Assembly (NCBI GenBank): GCA_946902985.2
Contig: OX336388.2
Span: 1,212,696,609 to 1,212,760,608 of the forward strand
Origin: Meconema thalassinum
Lineage: Eukaryota; Arthropoda; Insecta; Orthoptera; Tettigoniidae
Direction of reading: 5' to 3'
DNA: 64,000 nt
Below the pieces are notes generated by a model. It made no database searches, was not told the origin of the DNA, and worked only from the letters and a program-made list of their open reading frames with translations. Below are positions 23,175 to 33,249 of this stretch, in pieces. Made by a program: the position numbers and the translations under genes. Position 1 is the stretch's first letter. Each line of letters begins with the position of its first letter.

Positions 23175-23490
23175 TTTAAAATGTTTAAGACCACCCAATA
23201 AAATACCATGCACTTATTACTCAAATTATTATTTACTTAGAACAATGATACATGGAAACACATGTTCCACGGCAATGTTCAGTACTTAGTTGGAACACTT
23301 GTGGCATTCCTTGTCCTGTTTGTATCACATGTCTACACTACGTGGCACTAGTTGCCATAGAGTGTGGACTGTTAGTTTTAATTTGACTCCATTCTTGGGA
23401 CAGCCGGTATTCCATTATGTGCCACAAGTTATAGGTAGAGTGCAGATCTGGACTACGCGGAGGCTAGCATCAAACTATCGCTTCCTTTCA
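23175..23490 (-). pseudogene. Tc1-like transposase C-terminal scrap
   Basis: The minus strand reads RSPDLHSTYNLWHIMEYRL and, further on, a CRHVIQTGQG block. These correspond to the SPDLNPIENLWxxxxRRV and C(R)xVIQxxGG blocks of Tc1-like transposases. An in-frame TAG precedes the last block. The downstream string GGGTGGTCTTAAAC (about 23188-23201) resembles a Tc1-type terminal repeat. Upstream catalytic domains are absent. Confidence 0.6.
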
Positions 23491-24406
23491 TTGCTTGGTA
23501 GCAAAGAGCTTCGTTCTCCTGAAATTATCCCCCAGCTGAATTACGGAGATGATAAAGCAGGATTTCCAACTGAGTTAAATAAGCTGTATAATATCAGAAG
23601 GAACACTTAGTACCAACCAGAATAGAAGGCGGAGATTTAAATTTGAAAAAAAAAAATTCAAAAATATTCCATAATTGACATTTGAATGTTATTTTCAGAA
23701 GGAAGAGAACCGAATTTTGAAGTTATTTTTATTTATTTCGAAGGCTTGAATTTAAATACGATTGGTGGGATATCCTCGGGAAAGAGAAACCTATCGTAAC
23801 CATCAATAAACTACGAAGTTTTCGGCCGAAAGAAAAATGTATTTTTGTTAATTCTTGAAACCTTTATAAAATTATAACTTTCAAAATGTTCCAATTAGAG
23901 TAGCCAATTTCGTTCTAGACCCAAATATTATGTTCCTAGTCAACATAATGTCACAACATTAAGAGAATCGCGAAATAAAACGAGTATGAGACCAACAGAA
24001 AAGTTACCTATTTGCAGGAATGCTCCTCTTGTTCTCCGACATTGCATTAACAGATTACAGATCATGTTTGATTTACCTTCCTTTGTCTCAGAAAGAAGTT
24101 ATCAAATCATGGTCCAAAGTTCAAAAAAAAAAACAATTGAATTAATGACGTTTATGTATTACTGTATTGGAGTGATCCTTATGATAAAAATTACTCTGTT
24201 GCCTGTGCAAGCTAACTGGCTATCATGTACCCAAGAGGCGGCCGTACCTTAACTAACACCAACTATTATGTCACATGTGATTACGGCTAAGTTGCGAGTC
24301 TACATTCACAGGAATACACAAATAATGCTGTGTCACTACTTGTCACTACTACAATGATACAGCATCGAATTCATAAAACAGACAAATGTATTCTGTGGGA
24401 TTATTT
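23491..24406. other. No gene recognised
   Basis: AT-rich with several A runs. A frame at 23986-24252 (+) shows no domain. Confidence 0.45.
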
Positions 24407-25171
24407 TAGCCTATTTTCGATTTATGCAAAATTAATTAATAATTAAGGATCCGATTTTACAATTAATACGAAACTTTAAAAGAGGGGAGAAACATATAAG
24501 ATACCTCGCTTGCATTAATCATAAATTATCACACTGCATATAGTACATAGTTGTCATCTTGAATATGTAAGACAGGAATATCGGCATTTGACTATTTATT
24601 ACAGTTACAATGACGAAACGCAATGATCTTCATCTGCTGGTATAAAATTCAATGGCCTACATACAAAAAAATCAATCATGCAGACAATGACAAATAATTC
24701 ACCAGTTCTCAACTTCTCCGAAACTACTACAGCAATCAAACTGACATTTTCTTGGTGGTAGAAGCTTATTAATTAAATCTATATGTGTAACTTTTCAAAA
24801 CCTGATAAACACAAAAACAAAATGGTGACCATGCGTTATCAAAAATTTAAAATAGCTTTCTTCTTTGTCGTATTGTATTCAAGCGGTCAAAGACGAGCTC
24901 TGTATAACAACTTATTACAATAACATTATTATATTATTTACTATCGTAAATTACATACAGTAAGTCGTACATTTGACTTTGCTTAAAACTAACAGCTTGA
25001 ATTTAACAGAAAGTTGCCATCTCACCGAAGGAATCGTAATTAACCTATACTGAATGTTATTTGTTCTTTATAGCATGTACATTTTCATTGTTGTGGTGGT
25101 GGTTGTAAATGGGCTAAAGACCAAGGTCATAAATTCCATTTTTTTATTGTGGGTATCGTAAACTATAGATT

Positions 25172-25712
25172 GGCGCCTTCGGTGGCGTAGTGGCGTAGAT
25201 GGTAGCATGCTGAGCTTCTATGCCCAAGGTCGCGGGTTCAAACCCGGCCAAAGTCGTCGGATTTTTAAGAGCGTTAAAAATTCCTCAGTAGGCTTATGCC
25301 TACCTTCGGAGGGGAAGTAAAGCCGGCGGGTCCATGCCATAGATTCAAGGCATGTAAAATAACCTTCCCCTAACTAAACGTTTGTGAAGCAAACTTTTTA
25401 GGTTAGGTTTGATTAATACTGTTAAGTTCCAACGTTCGTCACCAGGCGCTGGTTGTGATGGCATCTAGTAGTAGGCAAGTTCACAGCTAGGTGTCGTGGA
25501 CGGTAGCATTTGGTAGAGAAAGTAGGAACTACTTGAAATTATCGTCTGCAGTCCTTACTCGAATTAAAAAACAGATAACATACACTAATACAGTCATCAC
25601 AATTAACACCGGTAATCAGAAAAAATTCTACACACACACAAAGTACACGGGGCTACATGACCATGTTGTCGCAGCTCCTAAACTAAGGAACCAACCAACC
25701 AATCAACGAACC
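25172..25712 (+). mobile_element. SINE-B, full length
   Basis: 541 bp flanked by a perfect 12-bp duplication AAACTATAGATT at 25160-25171 and 25713-25724. Head GGCGCCTTCGGTGGCGTAG with box A-like TGGCGTAGATGG and B box GGGTTCAAACCCGGCC; middle TTTTAAGAGCGTTAAAAATT and GGGGAAGTAAAGCCGGCG; long tail ending CAACCAATCAACGAACC. Best reference copy of the family in the window. Confidence 0.95.
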
Positions 25713-25954
25713 AAACTATAGATTATACGCATATTCATTTATGAAAAGGAACACGTTCTACTGATGTTCTATTGAAACGGACTCTCGGTAATTTGATAAA
25801 CTGGTACACAATTCATTAGTGTTGCGGTCATGTAATTTAAAAAAGCGTCATTCTGTGTCTTTGAAATATTCTTTCCAGTGTTTACTAAGTGTTGGTGTGA
25901 CTTATCTTATGTAACGATCTAAGGTTTAAGTAAGACAGCCAAGTACTAGTACCG

Positions 25955-26175
25955 TAGGATAATAATAATGCTATTGGTTTTACGTCCCTTCTACTGCAGC
26001 TCCTAGATTCGCCTGAGTTTCGGAATTTTGACCCAAAGGGTATCTTTAAGGTGCCAGTTAATACTGACACGGCTCCCTCGCATTTGCGCACCCTGACTGC
26101 GCCACAATTCGATCCTGCAACCTTAGAAACAGCAGCCGAGAAAATTACCGCTGAGCCACGCAACCAGTCGAGCAC
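25955..26175 (-). mobile_element. SINE-F copy
   Basis: Minus strand: head GGTTGCGTGGCTCAGCGGTA, B box GGATCGAATTGTGGC (diverged), then GTGCGCAAATGCGAGGGAGC, TACCCTTTGGGTCAAAATTC and the tail GGGACGTAAAACCAATAGCA. The clean plus-strand copy is 44539-44766. Confidence 0.85.
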
Positions 26176-26217
26176 CGTAGAAAGACCATTTTACTGTTTA
26201 ATTTGTTCTTATGTTTT

Positions 26218-27385
26218 TGATGTGTAACATCTTTCCGCTCGGTTGCTGGATAGTTTTGTGGGAGTGATTTTGAAAATTGGGGACGGAAGTGGATCTGAAC
26301 GATCGAGCTGGCAGTGGTTGATCAAACGGAAGTATGCACTGCCCGCTCGATCGATCAAACGGAAGTGTACTAGCTGGCAGTGGTGAACAACGGACGTATG
26401 CACTGCCCGCTCGATCGATCAAACGGAAGTGTACTAGCTGGCAGTGGTGGACAACGGAAGTATGCACTGCCCGCTCGATCGATCGAATGGAAGTGTGCCC
26501 CAGCTGGCAGTGGTGGATCGAACGGAAGTATAAGACGCACTGCCAACTCGATCGATCGATCCAGCTGGCACTGGTAAGAGAAACAATCAGCGCGCGGTGT
26601 CGAAAATTGATACCATGACGCACTCTCGGCCATGTGGAATGTATATGACATACTGAACGGAAAACGCTCATGCGAACTCTGGTGTCGAGTGATTTAAACA
26701 AATGACATGGTACATATTCGAAGTCTTCGTATCAGTATTTTTAAATGGTAAAATGCCTTAACATCAAACATTGTAAGTAGTCGGCATTGCATTGGCATAA
26801 GGCATTTTAAACTCAATGTCACTCAGGAACATTATCGAAACAAGCAAAATATAAATGAAACATAATTCCGTAATGCAGTATTATTGGAACGTGGAAATAA
26901 GTCACCATCTTGTGCACACTATTTGCGTAGTCGAAATAGCCGTGGGGTTATTGCGTATGACTGTGAATCTAGAGATCTTGGGCTCGAATCCTGGGCGGGG
27001 TAGATATTTTTGCTACCAGATTATCATTTTAAACGATATTTAACATATCAATATGACTCATTTTAACAGAATCCATATGAAATTACGTGTTGGTCTGTGA
27101 ATCAAGAGGACCTGTTTATAAGGAATTTAAGGTTATGAGCGGTGTCGCGTCTATTAATCTAGTTGATCCATATCGTATTCTTTATTTAGGCTAGTGCTGG
27201 TGGAAGCTACAAATCATCTAATAAAATGAGTTCCGTATTATAAACTACAATATCTGTAAAACACTCCCTTTTGCAATAGATTAATATCTGTGCCAATAAT
27301 AGTATAAAATACCGGTGTATCAACAATTTCACGTGAGTTTTCTTCTATGTCAGATGTTACACATCATATGCGACTACTGTAAGGC
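26218..27385. mobile_element. Element Y, copy 2
   Basis: Matches 15316-16655 at its start (TGATGTGTAACATCTTTCC, CGGTTGCTGGAT), after the tandem block (ACCATGACGCACTCTCGGCC), in the middle (CTCATGCGAACTCTGGTGTC) and at the end (AGATGTTACACATCATATGC). The same perfect 15-bp inverted repeats lie at 26218-26232 and 27352-27366. A tRNA-like stretch with B box GGCTCGAATCC is at about 26935-27005. Confidence 0.65.
26330..26560. repeat. 64-65 bp tandem repeat inside element Y copy 2
   Basis: About three and a half units, starting GATCAAACGG at 26352 and 26417 and GATCGAATGG at 26481. Each unit has AGCTGGCAGTGGT and GCACTGCCCGCTCGATC. The copy at 15316 has only one partial unit. Confidence 0.88.
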
Positions 27386-27537
27386 TCGTTTTTTTTGTCT
27401 GAAATGACTACGCCGTTTGAGCATTGAGCTTCGAGTTGAAATTGTTGCTCTGTAGTTGATCGCAGTGAGCGATAGGTCGTGAACCAAAAACTATTCAGCC
27501 CATCATATGGAAAATGCATTTATTAGGTGTAAGAGTT

Positions 27538-28036
27538 TTCATACTGAGCTTCTATGCCCAAGATAGCGGGTTCAAACCCGGCCGAAGCCGTCGGATTTTT
27601 AAGAGCGTTAAAATATCCCTCAGTATCTTCCTTCGGAGGGGAAGTAAAGCCGACGGTCCCATGTCATAGATTTATGGCATGTTAAAGAACCATCCACTAA
27701 TTCCACATGTGTGAAGCTAAATTGTATAGATTAAGAATGTAAATAACGCTCTTTGGTTGCTACGTTCATTGCCAAGAGCCGACAGCGGTGGCGTCTAGTA
27801 GCTAAGTTCTGAACTAGGCCTAGTAGTCGTTGACGGTGGCGTTTGGCGGCAAAAGTAGGAACTATTTGATAAATTCCAAGTTGCAGTCCTTACTTGAATT
27901 AAGAAACAGATACACACACTAATACAGCGATCATAATTAACACCAGTTATCAGACAGATTCTACACACACCCAAAGTACACGGGGCTACATGACCACGTT
28001 GTCGCAGCCCCTAAACTGAGGAACCAACCAACCAGA
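27538..28036 (+). mobile_element. SINE-B copy, 5'-truncated
   Basis: Starts inside the tRNA-like head (CATACTGAGCTTCTATGCCC), has B box GGGTTCAAACCCGGCC, the GGGGAAGTAAAGCC block and the full tail with GGGGCTACATGACCACGTTG and AACCAACCAACC. Lacks the first part of the head. Confidence 0.9.
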
Positions 28037-28119
28037 GTTTTCAAGTGGAATAGACCGATGTAATATATGAAAAAAAAGGCTATTTATTATAGTTCTTCAC
28101 GGAACTACCTGTTTTTTAC

Positions 28120-28890
28120 TCAATGGCACGTGGAAAATTTACTAACCCCTTTAAATATTTAGTTAATAAATGTAACGATTCTGTAAATTGAATATACTAT
28201 TGCTCATTAAGTCGTATTTACCAGTTTCGTGGATGTGGGGTCATGTAGTAGAGAATTGAGTCACTATGTCCACTAGAAGTAAGGGTTTGCAGAGGAGGTG
28301 CCTGCATCTCTCCTCGAGGGTTACTGATGCAGACATCCTCCTCAGTATTGACATGTTTTTTAGCTATCAGTGACAGTCTACGCCGTGACACATGTCCAGA
28401 GAATGCTCACATCAAAACACGTTGTTATTGTGAACACAGAAATTGTGAAGACACCTCTCCTCGACTCCAGGACTGTATAGAGAAGATGTGCCCATAAACA
28501 AAGCTGAGGTTCAATAAAGACCACTAGAAGTCATGCTGGCTTATTTATTTCCTTATTTGTTTATTTATACATTTGTTAGTTTGGAAAACAATAATACCAG
28601 TTTGCTAAGAAAATGAAATGAGGTACAGTATGTTCAAGGAGTATATTTTGCTACAGAGAAGGCTGAAAAATCCCTACTGATGAATGGAGATCCTATTCGT
28701 TACATGGTTGTGGAATTTATTAAAGAGTTAAATTAATACGATATTCATATGAGGCCATGCCCATAATTGAGATAAAGAAGATATTCCATAGGAATCATAG
28801 TAGCTTCAGTCCGATCTGTCTTGAATAGGCCTAAGCCTACCAAGCGATCGCTGTCCATATTATGCAGATCATGGCGTGACGCATGGTCAG
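28120..28890. other. No gene recognised
   Basis: No domain or repeat recognised. The sequence just before the satellite (28870-28891) resembles the satellite start only weakly. Confidence 0.45.
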
Positions 28891-28891
28891 C

Positions 28892-29818
28892 GCGTCAGAT
28901 CTCCTCGGGCGTTAATCTGGGTCTCCGTGACCGGGGCGCTGCCTCACTGTCAGACAACTACTCAATTATCTGAGTGCACCCCGTTCCGCCCCTCGCGTCA
29001 GATCTCCTCGGGCGTTAATCTGGGTCTCCGTGACCGGGGCGCTGCCTCACTGTCAGACAACTACTCAATTATCTGAGTGCACCCCGTTCCGCCCCTCGCG
29101 TCAGATCTCCTCGGGCGTTAATCTGGGTCTCCGTGACCGGGGCGCTGCCTCACTGTCAGACAACTACTCAATTATCTGAGTGCACCCCGTTCCGCCCCTC
29201 GCGTCAGATCTCCTCGGGCGTTAATCTGGGTCTCCGTGACCGGGGCGCTGCCTCACTGTCAGACAACTACTCAATTATCTGAGTGCACCCAGTTCCGCCC
29301 CTCTCGTCAGATCTCCTCGGGCGTTAATCTGGGTCTCCGTGACCGGGGCGCTGCCTCACTGTCAGACAACTACTCAATTATCTGAGTGCACCCCGTTCCG
29401 CCCCTCGCGTCAGATCTCCTCGGGCGTTAATCTGGGTCTCCGTGACCGGGGCGCTGCCTCACTGTCAGACAACTACTCAATTATCTGAGTGCACCCCGTT
29501 CCGCCCCTCGCGTCAGATCTCCTCGGGCGTTAATCTGGGTCTCCGTGACCGGGGCGCTGCCTCACTGTCAGACAACTACTCAATTATCTGAGTGCACCCC
29601 GTTCCGCCCCTCGCGTCAGATCTCCTCGGGCGTTAATCTGGGTCTCCGTGACCGGGGCGCTGCCTCACTGTCAGACAACTACTCAATTATCTGAGTGCAC
29701 CCCGTTCCGCCCCTCGCGTCAGATCTCCTCGGGCGTTAATCTGGGTCTCCGTGACCGGGGCGCTGCCTCACTGTCAGACAACTACTCAATTATCTGAGTG
29801 CACCCTGTTCCGCCCCTC
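28892..29818. repeat. 103-bp satellite, nine units
   Basis: Units start GCGTCAGATCTCCTCGGGCG at 28892, 28995, 29098, 29201, (TCGTCAG variant) 29304, 29407, 29510, 29613 and 29716. They are almost identical, with only a few substitutions (for example CCCAGTTCC in the fourth unit and CCCTGTTCC in the last). It is GC-richer than its surroundings. The array abuts a tRNA-like SINE head on its right. The part TGAGTGCACCCCGTTCCGCC resembles the TGAGTGTACCCCGTTCCAGC string of minus-strand SINE-G. Confidence 0.97.
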
Positions 29819-29912
29819 TCGTCAGTTTCTAAAATCCCTAACGAGCCCAGAATCGAACCCGGGCCATCCGGGTGCGAGGTGGGTGTGCTACCTTATCACC
29901 ACGGGGCCGGCA
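29819..29912 (-). mobile_element. SINE head next to the satellite
   Basis: Minus strand: GCCGGCCCCGTGGTGATAAG, CACCCGGATGGCCC, B box GGGTTCGATTCTGGGCTCG, then TTAGGGATTTTAGAAACTGA, running straight into the satellite. This is a tRNA-like head, and the tandem array stands where the SINE body would be expected. No other copy of this head is seen in the window. Confidence 0.75.
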
Positions 29913-29914
29913 AT

Positions 29915-31069
29915 TGAATGAATTAAATGAAAATAAACTAAATGGTTCAAGAAGAACTTGATCTCTTTCAAATGAGTGCATTTCTCACACCAATATGTAT
30001 CAAAATAAGAGAAACGTTCGAAGGAGTTAATCTGCTCCTTTCCACATAAACGTGCTTGGTAAGGACATTTAAGATGTGTCGGTGAATTTTTTTTTTTTTT
30101 TTTTTTCGTAGACAGTTTTAACCGATGGACTTCGTAGTCATCATCTCCACTGAGGAATTTATGTGAAAGAGCAACGTTTTTCACCAAATAATCTGGTTGA
30201 CAAACTATGGTATGCTTTCTCATGCAATTTGATAATAATTTAGTGATATAGACTTATGAATTTAAGTCTGTATTTAAGTATAATATTTCTTGAGAAAGAA
30301 AAGTTGTAGTATGCTGCAATTCCAGAAAGAGCGTAAGAGAGTCCTCGAGCTTTCATTTAAATTTGGCTCTTGAGGCTATGAGATACTTGCAAAATATTTG
30401 AAATTTGCTCTTTGGACTTATGCCGTTTACCACATACTCACCCTACCTGAGGCGTCTGGATGGAATCCCGATATTTTCATATTAACTTTCAGATAATATT
30501 ACGTTAATTGGTCTTCTTGGGTTAAACCTTCATACGACCATTTGCTGTGAGTATAGAGTGACACTTTCCAAAAATTTTACCGTGCAGAATGCGGGAGCTC
30601 TATATCAACTGCAAAAATTTCTCGTTCCAATGGTATCCACACGCAGAAATTTCCACCAGTCATTCAACCTTGCCAATTATATAACACGGATAATCCTCTC
30701 TAGAGCTAAATGCTCCAACTTTTCAACATTCATTATCATTAAAAAATACCACAAGTGTATTATTTCGGAATATCGGAATATAATACTCATACAAATCTGT
30801 TTCCTCTATGTACATGCTATCTTAAACACAGAAACATATTATCGGGGTCTATCAATCAGAACCAGTGAAATATTGTAATGGACCTGATGTGTGTGCAAAA
30901 AATGATTGAGATATTTTCATCACGTACAGTAAATACCCTCTTTAATAAACCCTACATGACCCTTTCCCCTGCTCCCATGAAGTTATATACAGTAGTTATT
31001 TCCCACATCTCTACTGCATGTCAAAACCAGTTCATTAGCCAGTGGTATCATACATAGTGTATAATTTGC
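29915..31069. other. No gene recognised
   Basis: Contains a T run at about 30089-30107. Frames at 29888-30223 (-) and 30558-30878 (+) have no domain and low complexity. Confidence 0.45.
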
Positions 31070-31715
31070 AGCCGAAAGAAATCAGAAACCGCAATTGACG
31101 TCAAATTGGCAGGTTAAAAGCTAAAGGAAGTAGAAGACTTCTGCTGCTTAGGATGAAAAATAACTAGCGATGGACGAAGGAAAGAGGATTTAATAAAAGG
31201 AGGGTGGCTCAGGCAAGGAAAGCATTTCTACAGAAAAGAAATGTGTTGACATTAAATATAGATTTAGGTATTAGAAAGTCATTTTTGAAAGCCTTTTCCT
31301 GGAGCGTGGCACTGTATGGAAGTGAAACATTGACTGTTGGCGCAGCAGAGGAGAGGAGAATAGAAGCGTTTGTAATGTAGTGTTACAGGAGAATGATGAA
31401 GACCAGATGGGTAGATATAGTAACAAATGAAGACGTATTATGACGATGGGGAGAGGAGAGAAGTTTCTGGCGACTGCTAATGAATCGAAAAGATAGGTTG
31501 ATAGGACGCATACTAAGACACCCAAGAATAGCAAACTTATATGGAAGGAAGGGTCGAGGACATGAAGTGTAGTGGTAGACCAAGGTTAGCATATATTAAA
31601 CAGATTGCCTCTGTTGTAAGGTGTGCTATCTATGTAGAGATGAACCGATTATATCAGGACAGGGAGACATGGAGTGTTGTATCAAACCAGCCAAAAGACT
31701 GAAGACTAAAGGAAC
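31070..31715 (+). pseudogene. LINE D: second 3' fragment
   Basis: Reads DVKLAG, then KLKEVEDFCCLG, KITSDGR, a frame change, RVAQARKAFLQKRN, LNIDLGIRKSFLKAF and SVALYGSETLT. The rest of the C-terminal region (FRRMMK-like, LLMNRKDRLIGRIL) is in shifted frames. The 3' UTR ends with ATCAAACCAGCCAAAAGACT near 31680-31700. It overlaps the same region as 18273-18770, so it is another truncated copy, with several stops. Confidence 0.87.
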
Positions 31716-32424
31716 AATTAAAAACACGTTTTCAACCTATAGCTTCATTGTTTTTGGACCTACATTATACCAAGAGACAAATGGGAACATACCTTACAAA
31801 ACCCTAGCATCTGTAAACAACTCTATTTTCCAGATACATTGGATATTGAATAATATGTTATAGATGAATATGTAATTTCGATGTGCAAATTATGGGCTTT
31901 TTACTGCCAGTACAATATTATCTAATTAAATAATGGTTGGGGAATGTTATAGTGTTTTATTCCCCTCTTTTCTCTACAATTTTGCAAACAAAATCTTGGA
32001 GGCAATCTTGACCGGTCAATATATTTGCAAGACTTCTTTGAAAATATGGCAGTGCACAGCTGTGCAAACAACTGTTATACAAGAGGTAGTGTAGCTGTAT
32101 ATATAGATCACTTTTTTCTGTTTTCGTTCCGCTAAACAAGGGAGACGTCCTCTACCCCTAGTCGATCTTAACGCTTGCTTGCTTCTGTTTACAGAGTAAA
32201 CATGTTTGGTCCTGAACCTTTCCATGGTCATCCATTAGTGTCTGGGTAACTCAATAGCCGCCTCCACACGACATTCTATATCCTTGTAGTGTGTGCCCTG
32301 CTGATTAAGTGGTGAGATGAACCGCTTTGAAGCGAAAATAAAATAACAGACGAGCTTTTTTAGAACTGAGAGGAAAGACAACGAATTCACGTTAAGAAGA
32401 GAACAAATGACTTAGAAAATTCAG
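31716..32424. other. No gene recognised
   Basis: No domain or repeat recognised on either strand. Confidence 0.45.
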
Positions 32425-32436
32425 AGACCCTAGGTA

Positions 32437-32681
32437 AAATAATAATGATCGTGTGGCCTCAAGAGAGGCCGAGTGCAGGTCTCTCTAGTTGACGCCCGTG
32501 GGCGACCTGCGCGTCGTAATGAGGATGAAGTGATGATGATGACGTCACATACACCCAGTCCCCAAGCTACAGGAATTAGCCCCAGGAGATTAAAATCCCT
32601 GATGGCTCGGCCGGGAATCGAACCCAAGGCACTTCGGGCCAAAGACTAGCGCGCTAACCATTTAGCCACGGAGCCGGACAA
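32437..32681 (-). mobile_element. SINE-H copy
   Basis: 245 bp flanked by a perfect 12-bp duplication AGACCCTAGGTA at 32425-32436 and 32682-32693. Minus strand: head CCGGCTCCGTGGCTAAATGG, B box GGGTTCGATTCCCGGCC, body GCTTGGGGACTGGGTGTATG, tail GCAGGTCGCCCACGGGCGTC and GAGGCCACACGATCATTATT. That tail recurs in the chimera at 42789-43105. Confidence 0.95.
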
Positions 32682-32699
32682 AGACCCTAGGTAGAATTT

Positions 32700-33115
32700 G
32701 ACAAGAAGATATTTTGTAATTTTGGTAAAACAATCCGATTTAACCAGGGTTGGTAATGATTCAATTAATTTAAAGATTCGATTGAAAAGTTCACTCACTC
32801 CTCACCTTGTCTAGTATGCCTCACTATAGTACTGCCTTGGGGTTTGGGAACTTTTACCTGCATAACTTTTGGCGAGCTTTTTGAAGATAGAGTCAGCCCA
32901 CGAGCTGACTTCCAAACAAACAAATAACGCTAGAAAATGGTATGTTTTAAACAGGTTAGATTCTTTGCAAACGGCTTTTATTTAGCATAATAAGATGGAA
33001 ATTATCAGTAAACTATTTTTAGAAACTGCCCTAACTCAAATACAAAATAACATTCTTCGTGAGAATTGTTGTTAACGTATAAATTCGAAACCTAAAATAT
33101 TGCCTACAAAAACCG
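32700..33115. other. No gene recognised
   Basis: AT-rich, nothing recognised. Confidence 0.45.
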
Positions 33116-33117
33116 TG

Positions 33118-33245
33118 CAGCAATTCTGGCTTTATTATTCCTATTTCCACGGGATCTGGTACTAGGTTAGGAAGGTTGTATTTTACAATCAGATGCCCTT
33201 TCTGATGCTAACTTCATCAGAGGAGTAAAGCTTGAAATACAGTAA
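33118..33245 (-). mobile_element. SINE-C body fragment
   Basis: The string ATGCCCTTTCTGATGCTAAC with CATCAGAGGAGTAAA matches the 3' body of SINE-C near 4057-4093 (ATGCCCTTCCTGACGCCAAC, CATGAGAGGAGTTAA). The head is absent. Confidence 0.65.
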
Positions 33246-33249
33246 TGCC

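Larger units (their letters stand above)
24407..28115. mobile_element. Element X, copy 2, with nested insertions
   Basis: The left end TTTTAGCCTATTTTCG and the right end with AGTTCTTCACGGAACTACC (about 28094) match the ends of the copy at 4567-6095. An internal module at 24690-24840 (TCAACTTCTCCGAAACTACT, ATCAAACTGACATTTTC) also matches. Between lie two SINE-B, a SINE-F and element Y copy 2. Whether both ends belong to one insertion is inferred. Confidence 0.5.

Noticed and set aside
26198..26701. 167-codon minus-strand frame with repeated CQL and DRS motifs
   Set aside because: Translation of the 65-bp tandem repeat inside element Y copy 2.
28876..29076. Open frame through the first satellite units
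   Set aside because: The 103-bp unit is not a multiple of three, so the frame is lost in the next unit; a repeat artefact.
28892..29818. CRISPR-like array
   Set aside because: The units are contiguous 103-bp copies without unique spacers and the DNA is clearly eukaryotic.
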